A stretch of 64,000 nucleotides of DNA from assembly GCA_048772705.1 (NCBI GenBank), contig JBLWGC010000202.1, positions 186,001-250,000 of the forward strand, read 5' to 3'. Below, piece after piece: positions 1 to 9,717 of the stretch. The notes beneath the pieces are model-generated. The model made no database searches. It had not been told where the DNA came from and saw nothing but the letters and a program-made list of their open reading frames with translations. The position numbers were made by a program, and so were the translations under genes. Origin of the DNA: Leidyana gryllorum EB-2025a. Taxonomy: Eukaryota > Apicomplexa. The stretch's first letter is position 1, and the number at the start of each line of letters is the position of its first letter.

Positions 1-403
1 GTTTCCATTCGTCACACTTCTTGCACCATCGCATAGGTGGTTTCAGGTTGGACGGTGAAGGCGAGCTTACAACTGCCGCCAAACCGCGATCAGAGGAGCG
101 AGGCAGGTACCCGGGTTCGATCAGGGCGGTCGCTGCGTGTGCCCACAGAGCCATAATTGCCAATACGCCAAACAGAACGCTCAGAACCACTTTGAGCGCC
201 AGCGGCCTACGCTACATAGCAGTGGTGGAAACGAATGGGAGGCATTACCATTGTGCGGTATATACCAGATGATAATTAACGACATATGCTGCGAATCCCA
301 CCAGCCCATAAGTCTGCGTAATTAAATGGATGGATAAGATTTCTCAACTACCACTTACGACTGTGACGGCCACGACGCCGCAGGCATCTAATAAGAAACG
401 CAT
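1..403 (-). CDS. DHHC palmitoyltransferase, ZDHHC3/7-like, N-terminal part (runs off left edge)
   Basis: Protein S-acyltransferases of this family attach palmitate to cysteines at Golgi or plasma membranes. Three exons can be joined in phase: 403-359, 313-249 and 206 to the edge, with introns of 45 nt (314-358) and 42 nt (207-248). The product opens MRFLLDACGVVAVTV, has two N-terminal membrane segments, then a conserved short element (IEPGYLPR, the DPG-like turn) and the start of the cysteine-rich domain (PPMRWCKKCDEWK). In known ZDHHC3/7 proteins the HHCS and DHHC motifs follow directly, here beyond the window, so the catalytic motif itself is not seen. The start codon is 30 nt after the stop of the upstream E4 gene, with AG immediately before ATG. 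Family assignment rests on the order of membrane segments and the R-W-C-K-K-C motif. Confidence 0.7.
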
Positions 404-433
404 CTCGTTGTGGTCACACGTGGCTATTCACAC

Positions 434-3400
434 TCATTGCTCGTTCTTCCCGCCCAAATTTTGTGTCGCTATCTGCTCACGAGCATCCGCTAGGAACTTC
501 TGAATACGAGCTTTCAGCTCCGGCTCGGGAATCAGCTCAGCTTTCGTCAACGGGGCACTGCAGAGACAGTCAGTCTTTAAGGGGCGCAAAAACATGCAAC
601 CTCACCGGTTGAAGGGATCGAACTCTTCCGACATCAAATGCCGCTCAATCACCTTCCGCTCCACAATCACACCGGAAGCGGGGAGACGCACTGGATCGGT
701 CATAATGTCGCTCATGATGGGATCCAAGAACTCATCCGGCACTTCTGTGCTCAGCATTGTGGAAGTCAACGCCTTGGACTCTGCATATTTCTCCGCACAA
801 AGCACTTCCAACGCCGCAAATTCATCCACTGCGACTTTTCCTAATATACCCTCGCGACGGAGAATCTTCACCGCTTTGGCAAACAGCTCCGGCTTATAGT
901 ACCGCTCCTCATCGACGATTTGACTGGCAACCTGCGCTTGACTCTCAGCTGCAAACAAAGATGGCTCATAAGAGAAAGAACAGAAGATTCTAGACACTCA
1001 TCACACACCATTCACACCACTCAGACTCACCGTCTTTTCCAGCGAGGGCACAATATACCAAACACAGACTGGCGAGCAGTTCTCTCGGCTTGAAATTATA
1101 TGCTGCAAAGTTAGACACCTTGAGCTCCAAGCATCTGGGCCCGACCAAACTATTCATACAGCTGTTCAGATACAAGACGAGCTGTTGACTGAGCACTTCG
1201 GATCGTCGAATGAAATCAGCGGAGTGCGGCATCAGCTTTTTGAGTACTTCCAGACTCACATATCCTCCATCCATCAGACTCTTGCAGTGGCTGATCAGTT
1301 CCTCCATAGGCATTTCGGAAACGTTCCGATTCCCTTCCAACGCTTCGGCCATGTTGTCCTCCTCATTTGAGCCGTCCTCCCGTTGCTGATCTTCGTTCGC
1401 GGCCCGATGTCTGGCACGATCTCTTAAGGCATCGATCTGAGTTTGCTGCGTGCCTCCATTTTCGCTGGCTGAATTTGCCGGCGGGTTGGCCTCTTTCTTC
1501 TTGATTTCTGCCAGAGAAGTCAAACCCTCTTCCAAAACCCAACTCGCGTTGCTCCCAAAGTAGTGAAGGAACCTTTCAAATACCTCCGGATCGGACACAC
1601 TCAGATGTTTCATCTTCTGAATAAAGTCGGGATCATCCAACAAACGCTGCAGCTCTCGAGTTAACACCAGTCTCATCTCAATTCGTTGATAGTAGGTGGC
1701 TGTTGAGAGATGCATCGTCGTCTCGTACGCTTTTCAGACGGAGATCTCACCTTTGTGGCACTCGATGAAGCTCACTACCAGTGCCTGTGCCAGGTGCTGG
1801 CTGAACGACCACGTTCGTGTCATCGTCTCCGATAGGTGTTTGGGGATGGAGAGTGCCAACAAGTTGTGGCCCGCCGCTTCCAACTTGAGAGAATGGTGGA
1901 TGAAACGGTGGGGATCTATAAGGATGAAGATCATCGCCCCCGCAAGGAGCTCTGCAGTTGGTGGAACGAACAGTCGATCAGCACGCCGCATGTTCTCCTA
2001 CAAAGGCATCGCCGAAAGAGATGTGAATCTTCTCACTTACGCTCTCCAGCGGTTGGAAAGAGTGTGATGCGAGTAGAAATAGCATTTTGGATATGGTAAC
2101 GAACATGTCGTTAAAGTAGATGGCGGGGAGAGCAGCGAACTGCGGGGGTGCTTTCGAGCTGCGTGGCACCATATCCTGCGACCGACCGAAGAGGGTAAAC
2201 ATTTCGCCGTCACTGTCCTCACCTGAGTGACACCGAGGGTAGAAAGAGTGGTACAGCGTGTGATAGATTCATCATCAGCGAAGCCAAGCTGTTGACCCTT
2301 CTCGTCGAAGCCAAAGGCCGCATACAAAAGTACCCCGCTGGCCAGAAGAGCCAAATGGCTGAACGACTCAGCCAGTTGATCGTTGGCCAAAACCGCAGTC
2401 CAACAAAGATCCTCCTGCGGGTCCGGGCTACGCTCCTCATTAGACGATCTATGCTTTGCCTCAAAGTGATTGAAGGCTGGCAGTATAAAGATATGTGCAG
2501 ATTTGAGAGCGAGCCAGAAGATCTGTGTGGTGAACTTCACACTTGGGGGCCCATTGTGGCTGCGACGATTTGAAGATCCGAATACCACGACGTGTCTGCC
2601 TCTCACCATTCTTTGTCCACCAATTCGGACACGTTGGAATCTTCGTCGCTGAAGCGACCCTCGTCTTTGATGCTCTCCCCCAAAAGAGTTTCCGACGGAT
2701 ATTTCCGACAGATGGCGGGATATAGAAGGTTCAGATCAGTTCTGCACACACAGGTCGATCTCAGGCGGCGTCAGAAAGGAAGCTTACACTTTAGACAAAG
2801 CAACTGGGTCGCACAGTTTGAGCAGTACCATTGCGACGTTGAGCCCAAAGCCGGTCGTACATAGGCCTTGTGATCGCAGGGCGAGCACCTCGAAGGGACC
2901 CATGGAGTTGAAGAGGGCAGTGAGCTGTCGGAAGCCGAGAGTGCCAAAGGCCCTATTACGTTCCAAAGCCTCAGCAAACCATTGGAGAGCAGTATCTTTC
3001 ACTGCACCGCCACACTTGAGGAGGATTTTGACTATCTGTACAATTTGGTCGAGGATAGCGTTCCACTCCGATTTGGCTCGATTCAACATAGCCAACACCC
3101 CGGAGGCCGTACCTCGGAGACACCCTGAGAAGTAATGGTCCGAGGCCGGTTGAAACTGTTGAGCGAGAATGACGAACGAAATGGCTGCGGAGACGGCGTA
3201 CCGTCTGGGGTTCGTCAGCCGTTTGGATTCGATCCAAGGGTGTGGGGCGGAGTAGACGGCCGAAGAAACTGTCGACCATTAGATGCCACCCGCCTTTACT
3301 CATCATATTATTGGGATTTGGCGGTAGAAAGTAGGGTTGCTTTACCAGACATCGGGCTGAACAGCGAGGGTGAGTAGACTAAGCTTGAGAGTTACGTAAT

Positions 3401-4467
3401 TACCAAATTCCGGGCAGAAGGCGAGACTGTTGTGCAGCGCTTGGACCTCCGTTTGGAGTGGGTGACACATCCGGCGGCCTTTGAGATTCTCATAGAACCA
3501 GTCACACACTGGCTTTAGGAGGAACTCCTCAAGGCCGTCCGTCTGCCATTCTTCTGTCAGTGCTTTGATCAATTCATTGGTGAAATTGGGAATAGGCGAG
3601 CTGAACAGGGCCATCCAATTCGCAGCTTTCGAGGCATCGCTCATCGGACCACAACCAGTGAAGAAGTCCGGACAAGTGAGTCGCAAGGCGGCAGTGTTCA
3701 CAGCCAATCGTTGGATGAATTCCAAGGCAGCATCCAAATCCACTGCCTCAACCTCCGCGCTGCTATCGACTATCCGCTGCGCAATTCGCTCCGCGACCAG
3801 GCTGCATCACACATCGAGTCATTCGTTACACACCCAGACACTCTCACTGTTTACTGTATCCTTTGGGTTCTGCGCGCGTATACACGAGTCCCAGGCACTG
3901 CAGAAACGTCTCGGGATGTTTGATCGCCTGTTTCTGACAGAGCATCGTGAAGACTTGCTCCATGTTATCGATATTCAGATAGCTGAAGATCGTGTAACGG
4001 TCAATAGTCATCGAACACAAGTCAAACACTCACTTCACACCGTCGATAGACTCCTGCTCAGACGTGGCAACTTCATCGAGAAAGTCGGAGATGGGGCAAA
4101 CAAAGGTGCAGGGCGGCGGTAGCTGCTGCGGAGACAGCCAAACGGACGCCCTGTTTGGTCGGGCTACGTCCATGCTACGACTGTATGCATTCTCTCCTAC
4201 ATCGCGGTACAGAATGCAACTTGACAGCAACTGCAGCTTACGGAAAGCTTTAGAGTGAGCAGGAGAGAGTTCATTTGTGTTCACAGTGTCTGTCCAACGG
4301 AGCCCCAACACCCATTCTAGAAAAGCTTGAACCAGTTGGGCTTGCCTCAGCCGGGGGTCAACGACCACTGGAGCGCCGTCGGCTTTGACACTTCTCACAC
4401 TCCTCGACTCCACAGAACGCTCAGACTCAGATTGACAAGACGCATAATCCCTCGATGATGTGGCCAT
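434..4467 (-). CDS. UFD2: Ubiquitin conjugation factor E4 (UFD2/UBE4 type), multi-exon
   Basis: E4 enzymes elongate ubiquitin chains on substrates handed to the Cdc48/proteasome pathway. The C-terminus has a clear U-box ([15 protein letters not shown], later FNR) followed by the typical family end. The last 48-nt intron (558-605) splits the FNR codons and the final exon reads [19 protein letters not shown], matching the UBE4 tail. Upstream exons carry the Ufd2 core helices, for example [11 protein letters not shown] and [13 protein letters not shown]. The N-terminus [18 protein letters not shown] is low complexity and probably disordered. I count roughly ten exons; not every junction was resolved. 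The gene starts 15 nt after the stop of the upstream secreted-protein gene, with CTTTTTTCAAGTAG before ATG, which resembles a splice acceptor. Identification is firm; the exon map is partial. Confidence 0.9.
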
Positions 4468-4482
4468 TCTACTTGAAAAAAG

Positions 4483-5802
4483 TCAACTATCTACCTCCTC
4501 CTCTGACAATCGTCGGCCTCCACGGGCACGCCCGAACACCCGAGCCGCTGATGATGCAGCACTACGTGCTCCAGACGCCACTCGACTAGCTGACGGCCGA
4601 GAGGATCCACTTCCTCCAGAGGGACGAGAACTCCCACCCGGCCGACCTGGAAGGGGTCGTGACGGTCCACCAGGTCGACCACCATCACTTCCTGGGGGTC
4701 GAGGTCGGCCTCCTGGACCTCCCGGCGGCCGGCTGCCCGCCCCGCCATAGCCCGGATCACGATCACGGTCACGTGACGGTCTATTAGCCACAAGTCTGTC
4801 ATAGGTCGTCCTTCCGCGTGTCCGCGCAATGTCGTAAAGACCGCCACCGCCTCCACCTCCGCCACCTTCCTCCACATAGTCGTCATACTCATACCCACGT
4901 GGTAAGATGGAACGCGGCTCGTAGAGGCCTTCGAATGGAGCATCCTCGAACTCAAGCGCCCTATCGCCAGCCGCTAGTTCTTGGGCCGCAACTTCATGCG
5001 GATTAGCCGCATCACAGTAGATGCCGAGCCAACCAACTACATTGTCGATATCGCAAGCACCGAACTCGCCAACAGGACCTCTGTTCTTCGGCTTGCAGAT
5101 GACTTCTAACCATATGGATTCTGGGCCGAGGGTGGAAGCTAACGGAACCTCGCCACTCAGAGAAAGTAATGCTCTGGAGGTATCACGGAACTTATGGGCG
5201 TGCAGACTAATGTACCGGCCTAGGACATGAAGCCTGAACTCATACTTATCTTTGACGAACTCTTCTATGCCGAGGTCTGGACGGTAACCAACGACTCCCA
5301 TCACAGTGAACTCGACTGTATGAGCGACTGCACTGCCAGGTGGAAAGAGTGGCATGCATTGGGTGAAGTCTAGACTGGCCAAACCGAAGTTTCGTTCACT
5401 GGCACGAAGAATATCCCAAGCTTCTGGGACTACAGGGGCACGGGCATGCAGACGCTCTCGCTTGGCTCCAAAGTCCAACACAGGGTCGAGCGACTCGAAC
5501 GGCGCAACAGCCAAAGTGATCACCCTAAGCGGCACACACCATTCAGGCAGCCGACCAGTGTTTGACACTTACCCGGGGGCCAAGGGCCAACGGCCTTCAT
5601 CAGTCACTGTTATTGATTCACGGAAAGGCTCTAACCACGGATCACATGCTTGACACATAAGGGATCCAGTGCCAGTTTCGGCCAGATCCTCTTCACCGCT
5701 CGTAACCTTCGAACAGCGGAGTGACTCGCAAGCCGCTTCATCTTCGCCAAAACGAAAGGCATTGGCAATACTGAATAGGCTGAGCAGTAATGACTGGTGC
5801 AT
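4483..5802 (-). CDS. Secreted Gly/Pro/Arg-rich protein, function unknown
   Basis: Two exons (5802-5573 and 5524-4483) join in phase across a 48-nt intron (5525-5572); an in-frame stop lies inside the intron, so it must be spliced. The protein begins with a hydrophobic signal peptide (MHQSLLLSLFSIANA). A folded-looking region of about 270 residues follows (for example EFTVMGVVGYRPDLGIEEF and ESIWLEVICKP). Then come a run of ten or so glycines and a long basic tail rich in Gly, Pro, Arg and Ser (DRDRDPGYGGAGSRPPGG). No recognised domain. The tail could be a mucilage- or wall-like segment, or nucleic-acid binding if the signal peptide is cleaved elsewhere. It sits 55 nt after the SF3B6 stop and 15 nt before the E4 start, inside a leftward tandem array. 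Confidence 0.75.
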
Positions 5803-5857
5803 TGCCGGCCGGCTACGGACAGTGTGTGTCTCTTTGTGTCTCCGGGTGTGTGCACCT

Positions 5858-6371
5858 TTATACGAACCCGGATTTACGCCTGATCAACTCATTCTCCTCC
5901 TCCTTAGCTCTTTTCTCAGCCCGTTTAGCTTCTCGGACCGGATCGTAGTACAGAACGACCAAGTAACGTCCAGCCACATTAAAACCGCTTAGATGGTCCA
6001 CGGCGTTCTTTGCGTCGTAGACGTCATCATAAACAACGAATGCTGTTCCGCGGGTCTGTGGACTCACCCCCCTGTGGGAAGATCGATGACTCAGGGTTTA
6101 CCATTCGTGTGACTCACTTTCGAATTTGTCGAATACTGCCATACTTTCCGAATATGTCGTATAACTCGTCAGCATTGATTTTGAAGGGTAGTCCCCTCAC
6201 AAATATGATGCGATTGGCATCTTTGGGCAACTTTATTTTTGCGCGTGCGGCTGCTGACAAGGCTTGCGTGGCCGCGGCCTGTGTGGACAGACCCCCGGCG
6301 CCAGTCGGAGTCGCCCCCAGTGGGGTGCCCAAGGGGGTGGGAGCCACAGTGGCAGTAAATCCTCCAAGCAT
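5858..6371 (-). CDS. SF3B6: Splicing factor 3B subunit 6 (SF3b14/p14)
   Basis: p14 is the small RRM protein of the SF3b complex in U2 snRNP; it contacts the branch-point adenosine and SF3B1. Two exons (6371-6118, 6071-5858) joined by a 46-nt intron give about 155 residues. RNP motifs and flanking family signature are clear: [25 protein letters not shown], then after the splice [18 protein letters not shown] and [19 protein letters not shown]. Compared with the usual 125-residue protein there is an extra Ala/Gly/Pro/Thr-rich N-terminal stretch of about 45 residues. The C-terminus is the usual basic helix ([14 protein letters not shown]). The start is preceded by an A-run (AAAAAAATTAAGTA). First gene of a four-gene leftward array. 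Confidence 0.93.
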
Positions 6372-6628
6372 TACTTAATTTTTTTCTCTAACCTTCACAT
6401 GCGAAGCAATTTCCAGGGTTACTGACGTGACAGAAGGAAGAAAAAGGCACAAACACTTGACAGCACTGGAGCTCTCCGAGCGTGTGTGTTGGCACACGCA
6501 CCTTTAGTGTCAGGACGAGGGAAGCTGGGAATGTTGGCGCAGATTGGCCAGCAACCTTCTTTCAACTTGGAAGACAAAATACCGCCCCATAACAGTGCAC
6601 AGGAATCAAAACGTGAACCTCAAAGCCC

Positions 6629-6633
6629 AAAAA
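6629..6633 (-). terminator. RNA polymerase III terminator of tRNA-Gln
   Basis: Five T residues on the minus strand begin 7 nt after the tRNA 3' end (context CCCTTTTTGGG), the standard Pol III stop signal. Confidence 0.7.
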
Positions 6634-6639
6634 GGGACG

Positions 6640-6711
6640 AGGTCGCGCTGGGAATCGAACCCAGGTCGGGAGATTCAGAGTCTCCAGTGCTAACCATTAC
6701 ACCACGCAACC
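6640..6711 (-). tRNA. tRNA-Gln (anticodon CUG)
   Basis: A 72-nt cloverleaf reads on the minus strand from GGTTGCG to CGCGACC. The acceptor stem is seven pairs with one G-U; the anticodon stem GGAGA/TCTCC holds loop CTCTGAA, giving CUG for CAG codons; the T arm is CTGGG-TTCGATT-CCCAG. The internal B box GGTTCGATTCC is canonical and the D arm contains the A box. No intron and no encoded CCA, as expected for a nuclear gene. A T5 run lies just downstream. Confidence 0.95.
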
Positions 6712-6943
6712 ATACCCGGGTTCAGTTGCGAATGTCGGGTTATAAACATCAATCCAAAATATACCGCTTCATTTGGCGCTCTCGGCAACGCCACCAGGCA
6801 TACGTAATTTTATCAACGATGACAGTGCAAAATGCATTCCGCACACTGCATCGCGCGCGGCACCTACGCACACCAATGACGGAGTCTTTCGGGTGGCGTC
6901 TAGATCACGTAGAGACATTTAGTGACGTGAGATTACTTCCTTC

Positions 6944-8468
6944 TTAGACCAACTGCCGCATTCGGTAGTCGAACAAGTGATGATCAAATCTCCCATGTAG
7001 ATGAATATCCTTCCAAGCCGCACCCACAGTGTCCACGAAAGCTCTCCGTGACATACCTTCAGTAATTCTATGCCGAGGTACTACGACTCCTTGTTTCAGA
7101 CTGCACAGAATCACCAGGAGATCATCGTTGTACCAGTACCTCAGTAAGTGGCGCTTAAGATCGTTCCTTTCTTTCGTTCTCTCCGGCCAACAGCTCTTTT
7201 CTATCCTTAACACCAAAACCCAGGCCTCCTCGGGAGCCCGGCATGAAAATTCACTCCACGCCCGTCTCAGCATTCGTTCGACTTCGGCCATATGTTTAAC
7301 TGCAAACAATGAATAACGTTGGAGAAACGATTGATCCACGAAAGTGCACTGTGGTAATATACACCTTCACTGCATCACATACACGGCCAGGCACACAAGT
7401 CGAAAGACTCAGAAGTTAAAGAATTGATGCTCTACTGTGGCACTCTCACAGACAGACATTCACAATCTGTAGGGGCAGTGTCTTGAGTGCACCTAGTGGT
7501 TGTGCTAATTGATAGCCAGTGTCTGCATGGTGCACCAGCATCCCGCCCAGTATCACTGTGGGCATAGTGCAAAGCGACTCACGCACACCCTTGCATTCGC
7601 ACTGTGCTGTGCATCGTTGATCAGAAATGCCGGGTGCAGTACGCATTGAATTTGCACACATTGTCATGAACATGAATGGCTTTGGGCCAATTTTGTGACA
7701 ACAAGCACGTGACCCTTTTCGGAGATGTTGATTGACAGACAGAGTTGGGTGGTGAGTGGCTGACTGACTGACCCATAGCACTATCGTAATCATTGATCCA
7801 TATTTCTTGGTCTTCATCTTCACCACCCGAGGATCTGGAGCGTTCATAAGTCCAGCTGGTGGCGGATGGGAAGTGCTCGAGGGGATTCGAGAAGTCGAGG
7901 CTGCCTCTGTTGTGCCAGTGGAAGAAGCTCTTAATTCTGTTCCGGTGTCGTCCTTTGACCCGAGGTTTAGGTACCTCATCGACAAGATTGGAAAGCGTAG
8001 CGAACTCATCCCTGGTGACGACGCGTAGAGGTTTGACGGCAGTTCGGTCTCCCAGTTCATACATAAGGATCAGATTAGGCGTCCTGCTATTATACTTGCG
8101 ATATCGATGAATGGAGCACATTATGGCCCTGATGAGTCGGTGGTCCCAGATTTGGTGATCGTGGAGGACGACGTAGTCACTGACATTAACGACGAAGTCG
8201 ATCCACTCTTGTCTGAGCTACAAGAAGACACACTGAGAAAGTCACAAAGCCGGGCTGCGCGTACTGCTGCTGGCTCAAACTTGAGCTCGAGTCGTAGCTC
8301 CGGTTCTTTGCCCGTCTCTCGGCGCCAGGAGGTTGCGAGAGACACCCCTTTTTCGGGGCCGTCTGGGAGGGGCAGGAAGGAGGCGCAGGTTCTTGGCATT
8401 GGCTGCGCCAAGTTGGGGCCCAGTCGAGTTACTACTTGACGAACATCGAACAGTGTCACCGCGGACAT
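6944..8468 (-). CDS. Unknown protein overlapping the 3' end of RIO2
   Basis: Exon 1 (8468-8265) begins MSAVTLFDVRQVVTRL and joins in phase across a 47-nt intron (8218-8264) to exon 2 (from 8217), which reads LRQEWIDFVVNVSDYVVLHD and MYELGDRTAVKPLRVVTRDE and ends near 7773. A terminal exon (about 7354-6944) reads VERMLRRAWSEFSC and YWYNDDLLVILC and ends FDYRMRQLV. The stretch 7345-7772 between them is either one long intron or hides a small exon; I could not settle it. No family recognised. The start codon lies inside the last codons of RIO2 (GAATGTCCGCGGTGA holds both ATG and the RIO2 stop), a 13-nt overlap in another frame. The true start could instead be a later ATG (MPRTCASF). Confidence 0.45.
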
Positions 8469-9685
8469 TCCTTCTTCAATTTTGCATCAAAGATTTCAGT
8501 CTCTGCACTCTCTTCATCCTGTGACGAAGAGCTATCCCCATCTTCCTCTGCTGAAGAGTGCTGTTCGCTGTCGCTGCCGCTGTCGCTGTGGCTGCCGCTG
8601 TCAGTGTCTACCCCAGCCTCTTGTAGCAGGGCCTCCAACTCTTCATAGTCCCCGCCCACCGCTATGCGGTGCTTTTGCTGTTTGGCCTCCTCAAAAAGCT
8701 CAGCAGACACTATCTCGCGAAAGCTGTGTGATACAACGGTAATGAACGAATAGAGGTGTCACCCGATTTCAGTCTCACCTCGGCAGCTTCTCAATGTGGT
8801 AATCGAAGCGTTTGGCGAAAAAGGATTGGATGGATGAGCTATCCCGGTCGAAGAGTTCCTCTGCGTTCGGGTGGGCCACATTTACGATCTGTGGGAAGTC
8901 TGCGAGCGACGAATACTGAATATATCACCCCCGAAGCCGATCCTCCACTCACCGATCAATGTTATCCCGCCCTTCCTGTCAACAATTAGATTAAACTCGT
9001 TAAAGTCCCCATGTACCACTCCCGCTTGTGCCAACTGCACCAGCAATGCCAGCAGGGCATCTGCTAACGGTTGTGGCCCGGTCTCTAATTCTCGGATCTG
9101 ATTCAGCAGTGTGCCATTCGCGTACGTCATGAGTACGACGTGACGGTCGTAGTCAATGGGCTGGGGAGTGGGAAACTGTGCGGACTTTAGGGCCTTGAGA
9201 TAGTCGTACTCGCGCTGTGCACTGAGCTTGGAGAAGTGCATCCAACTGTGAGCCCCCTGGCCTTTGCGGAGGTAATTACGTCGAGTTTTCACTGCTCGAA
9301 AACTTGTGCGGCCCAGCCGATGCAGCTTGAGGGCCAACTTTTGCCCATCTTTATAACACACGTGGACATCGGCTTCTTTTCCCACCCCTATCCGCGGACC
9401 GATACTGTCCACGAGACCTCGACGCAATAAGTGATTGATTGCCAGATAGTCATAGCCCAAGAACGTGAGACGGTAACCCTGGTTTGCCTTCTGTTCGTAG
9501 CAAACGAGTTTGTATTTCATGAGGTTCCCAAGCAACCGAAACATCCCGGCCGTCCTTAGCTTCGCAATTGCGGCCACTTGACCCACAGGGACATACTCGT
9601 GGTTGCGCATCCCCTTTTCCAAAGCAAGCAACGCCCGCCAGTCATCCTTCGAGAGGAACTTGAGGGCACTCAGGTCCAATTGCAT
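8456..9685 (-). CDS. RIOK2: RIO2 atypical serine kinase/ATPase
   Basis: RIO2 is an ATPase-kinase of late pre-40S ribosomes in the cytoplasm. The N-terminal winged-helix domain is visible (MQLDLSALKFLSKDDWRAL to GYRLTFLGYDYLAINHLLRR), followed by the RIO2 P-loop-like element (GPRIGVGKEADVHV), the catalytic loop HGDFNEFNL, and after the first intron the metal-binding segment IDFPQIVNVAHPNA. Three exons are joined in phase; the third carries a Ser/Asp/Glu-rich tail that stops at KKECPR. The tail is shorter and less basic than in yeast or human, so a further 3' exon is possible. The start is 32 nt from the start of the divergent OSCA-like gene and is preceded by AAAAAAATTAGTCA. Confidence 0.92.
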
Positions 9686-9717
9686 TGACTAATTTTTTTT
9701 TCCGCGACCATGCCCAG
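9686..9717. promoter_or_regulatory. 32-nt gap between divergent RIO2 and OSCA start codons
   Basis: The entire space between the two start codons is 32 nt, including a nine-T run. On the plus side the gap ends CATGCCCAG immediately before ATGATG; on the minus side it ends TTAGTCA before ATG. Both leaders must therefore be minute, or transcription starts inside the neighbouring coding region. Confidence 0.5.

Noticed and set aside
4460-4750. Rightward Pro/Arg/Gly-rich ORF
   Set aside because: Antisense of the Gly/Pro/Arg-rich tail of the secreted protein; composition is symmetric, and the leftward frame has the signal peptide and splice.
7807-8028. Rightward ORF of 73 codons
   Set aside because: Antisense to exon 2 of the leftward unknown gene, with no splice or start support.
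8107-8439. Rightward 110-codon ORF with acidic N-terminus
   Set aside because: The opposite strand carries two exons that splice in phase across a 47-nt intron and continue the unknown gene; this ORF is their shadow.
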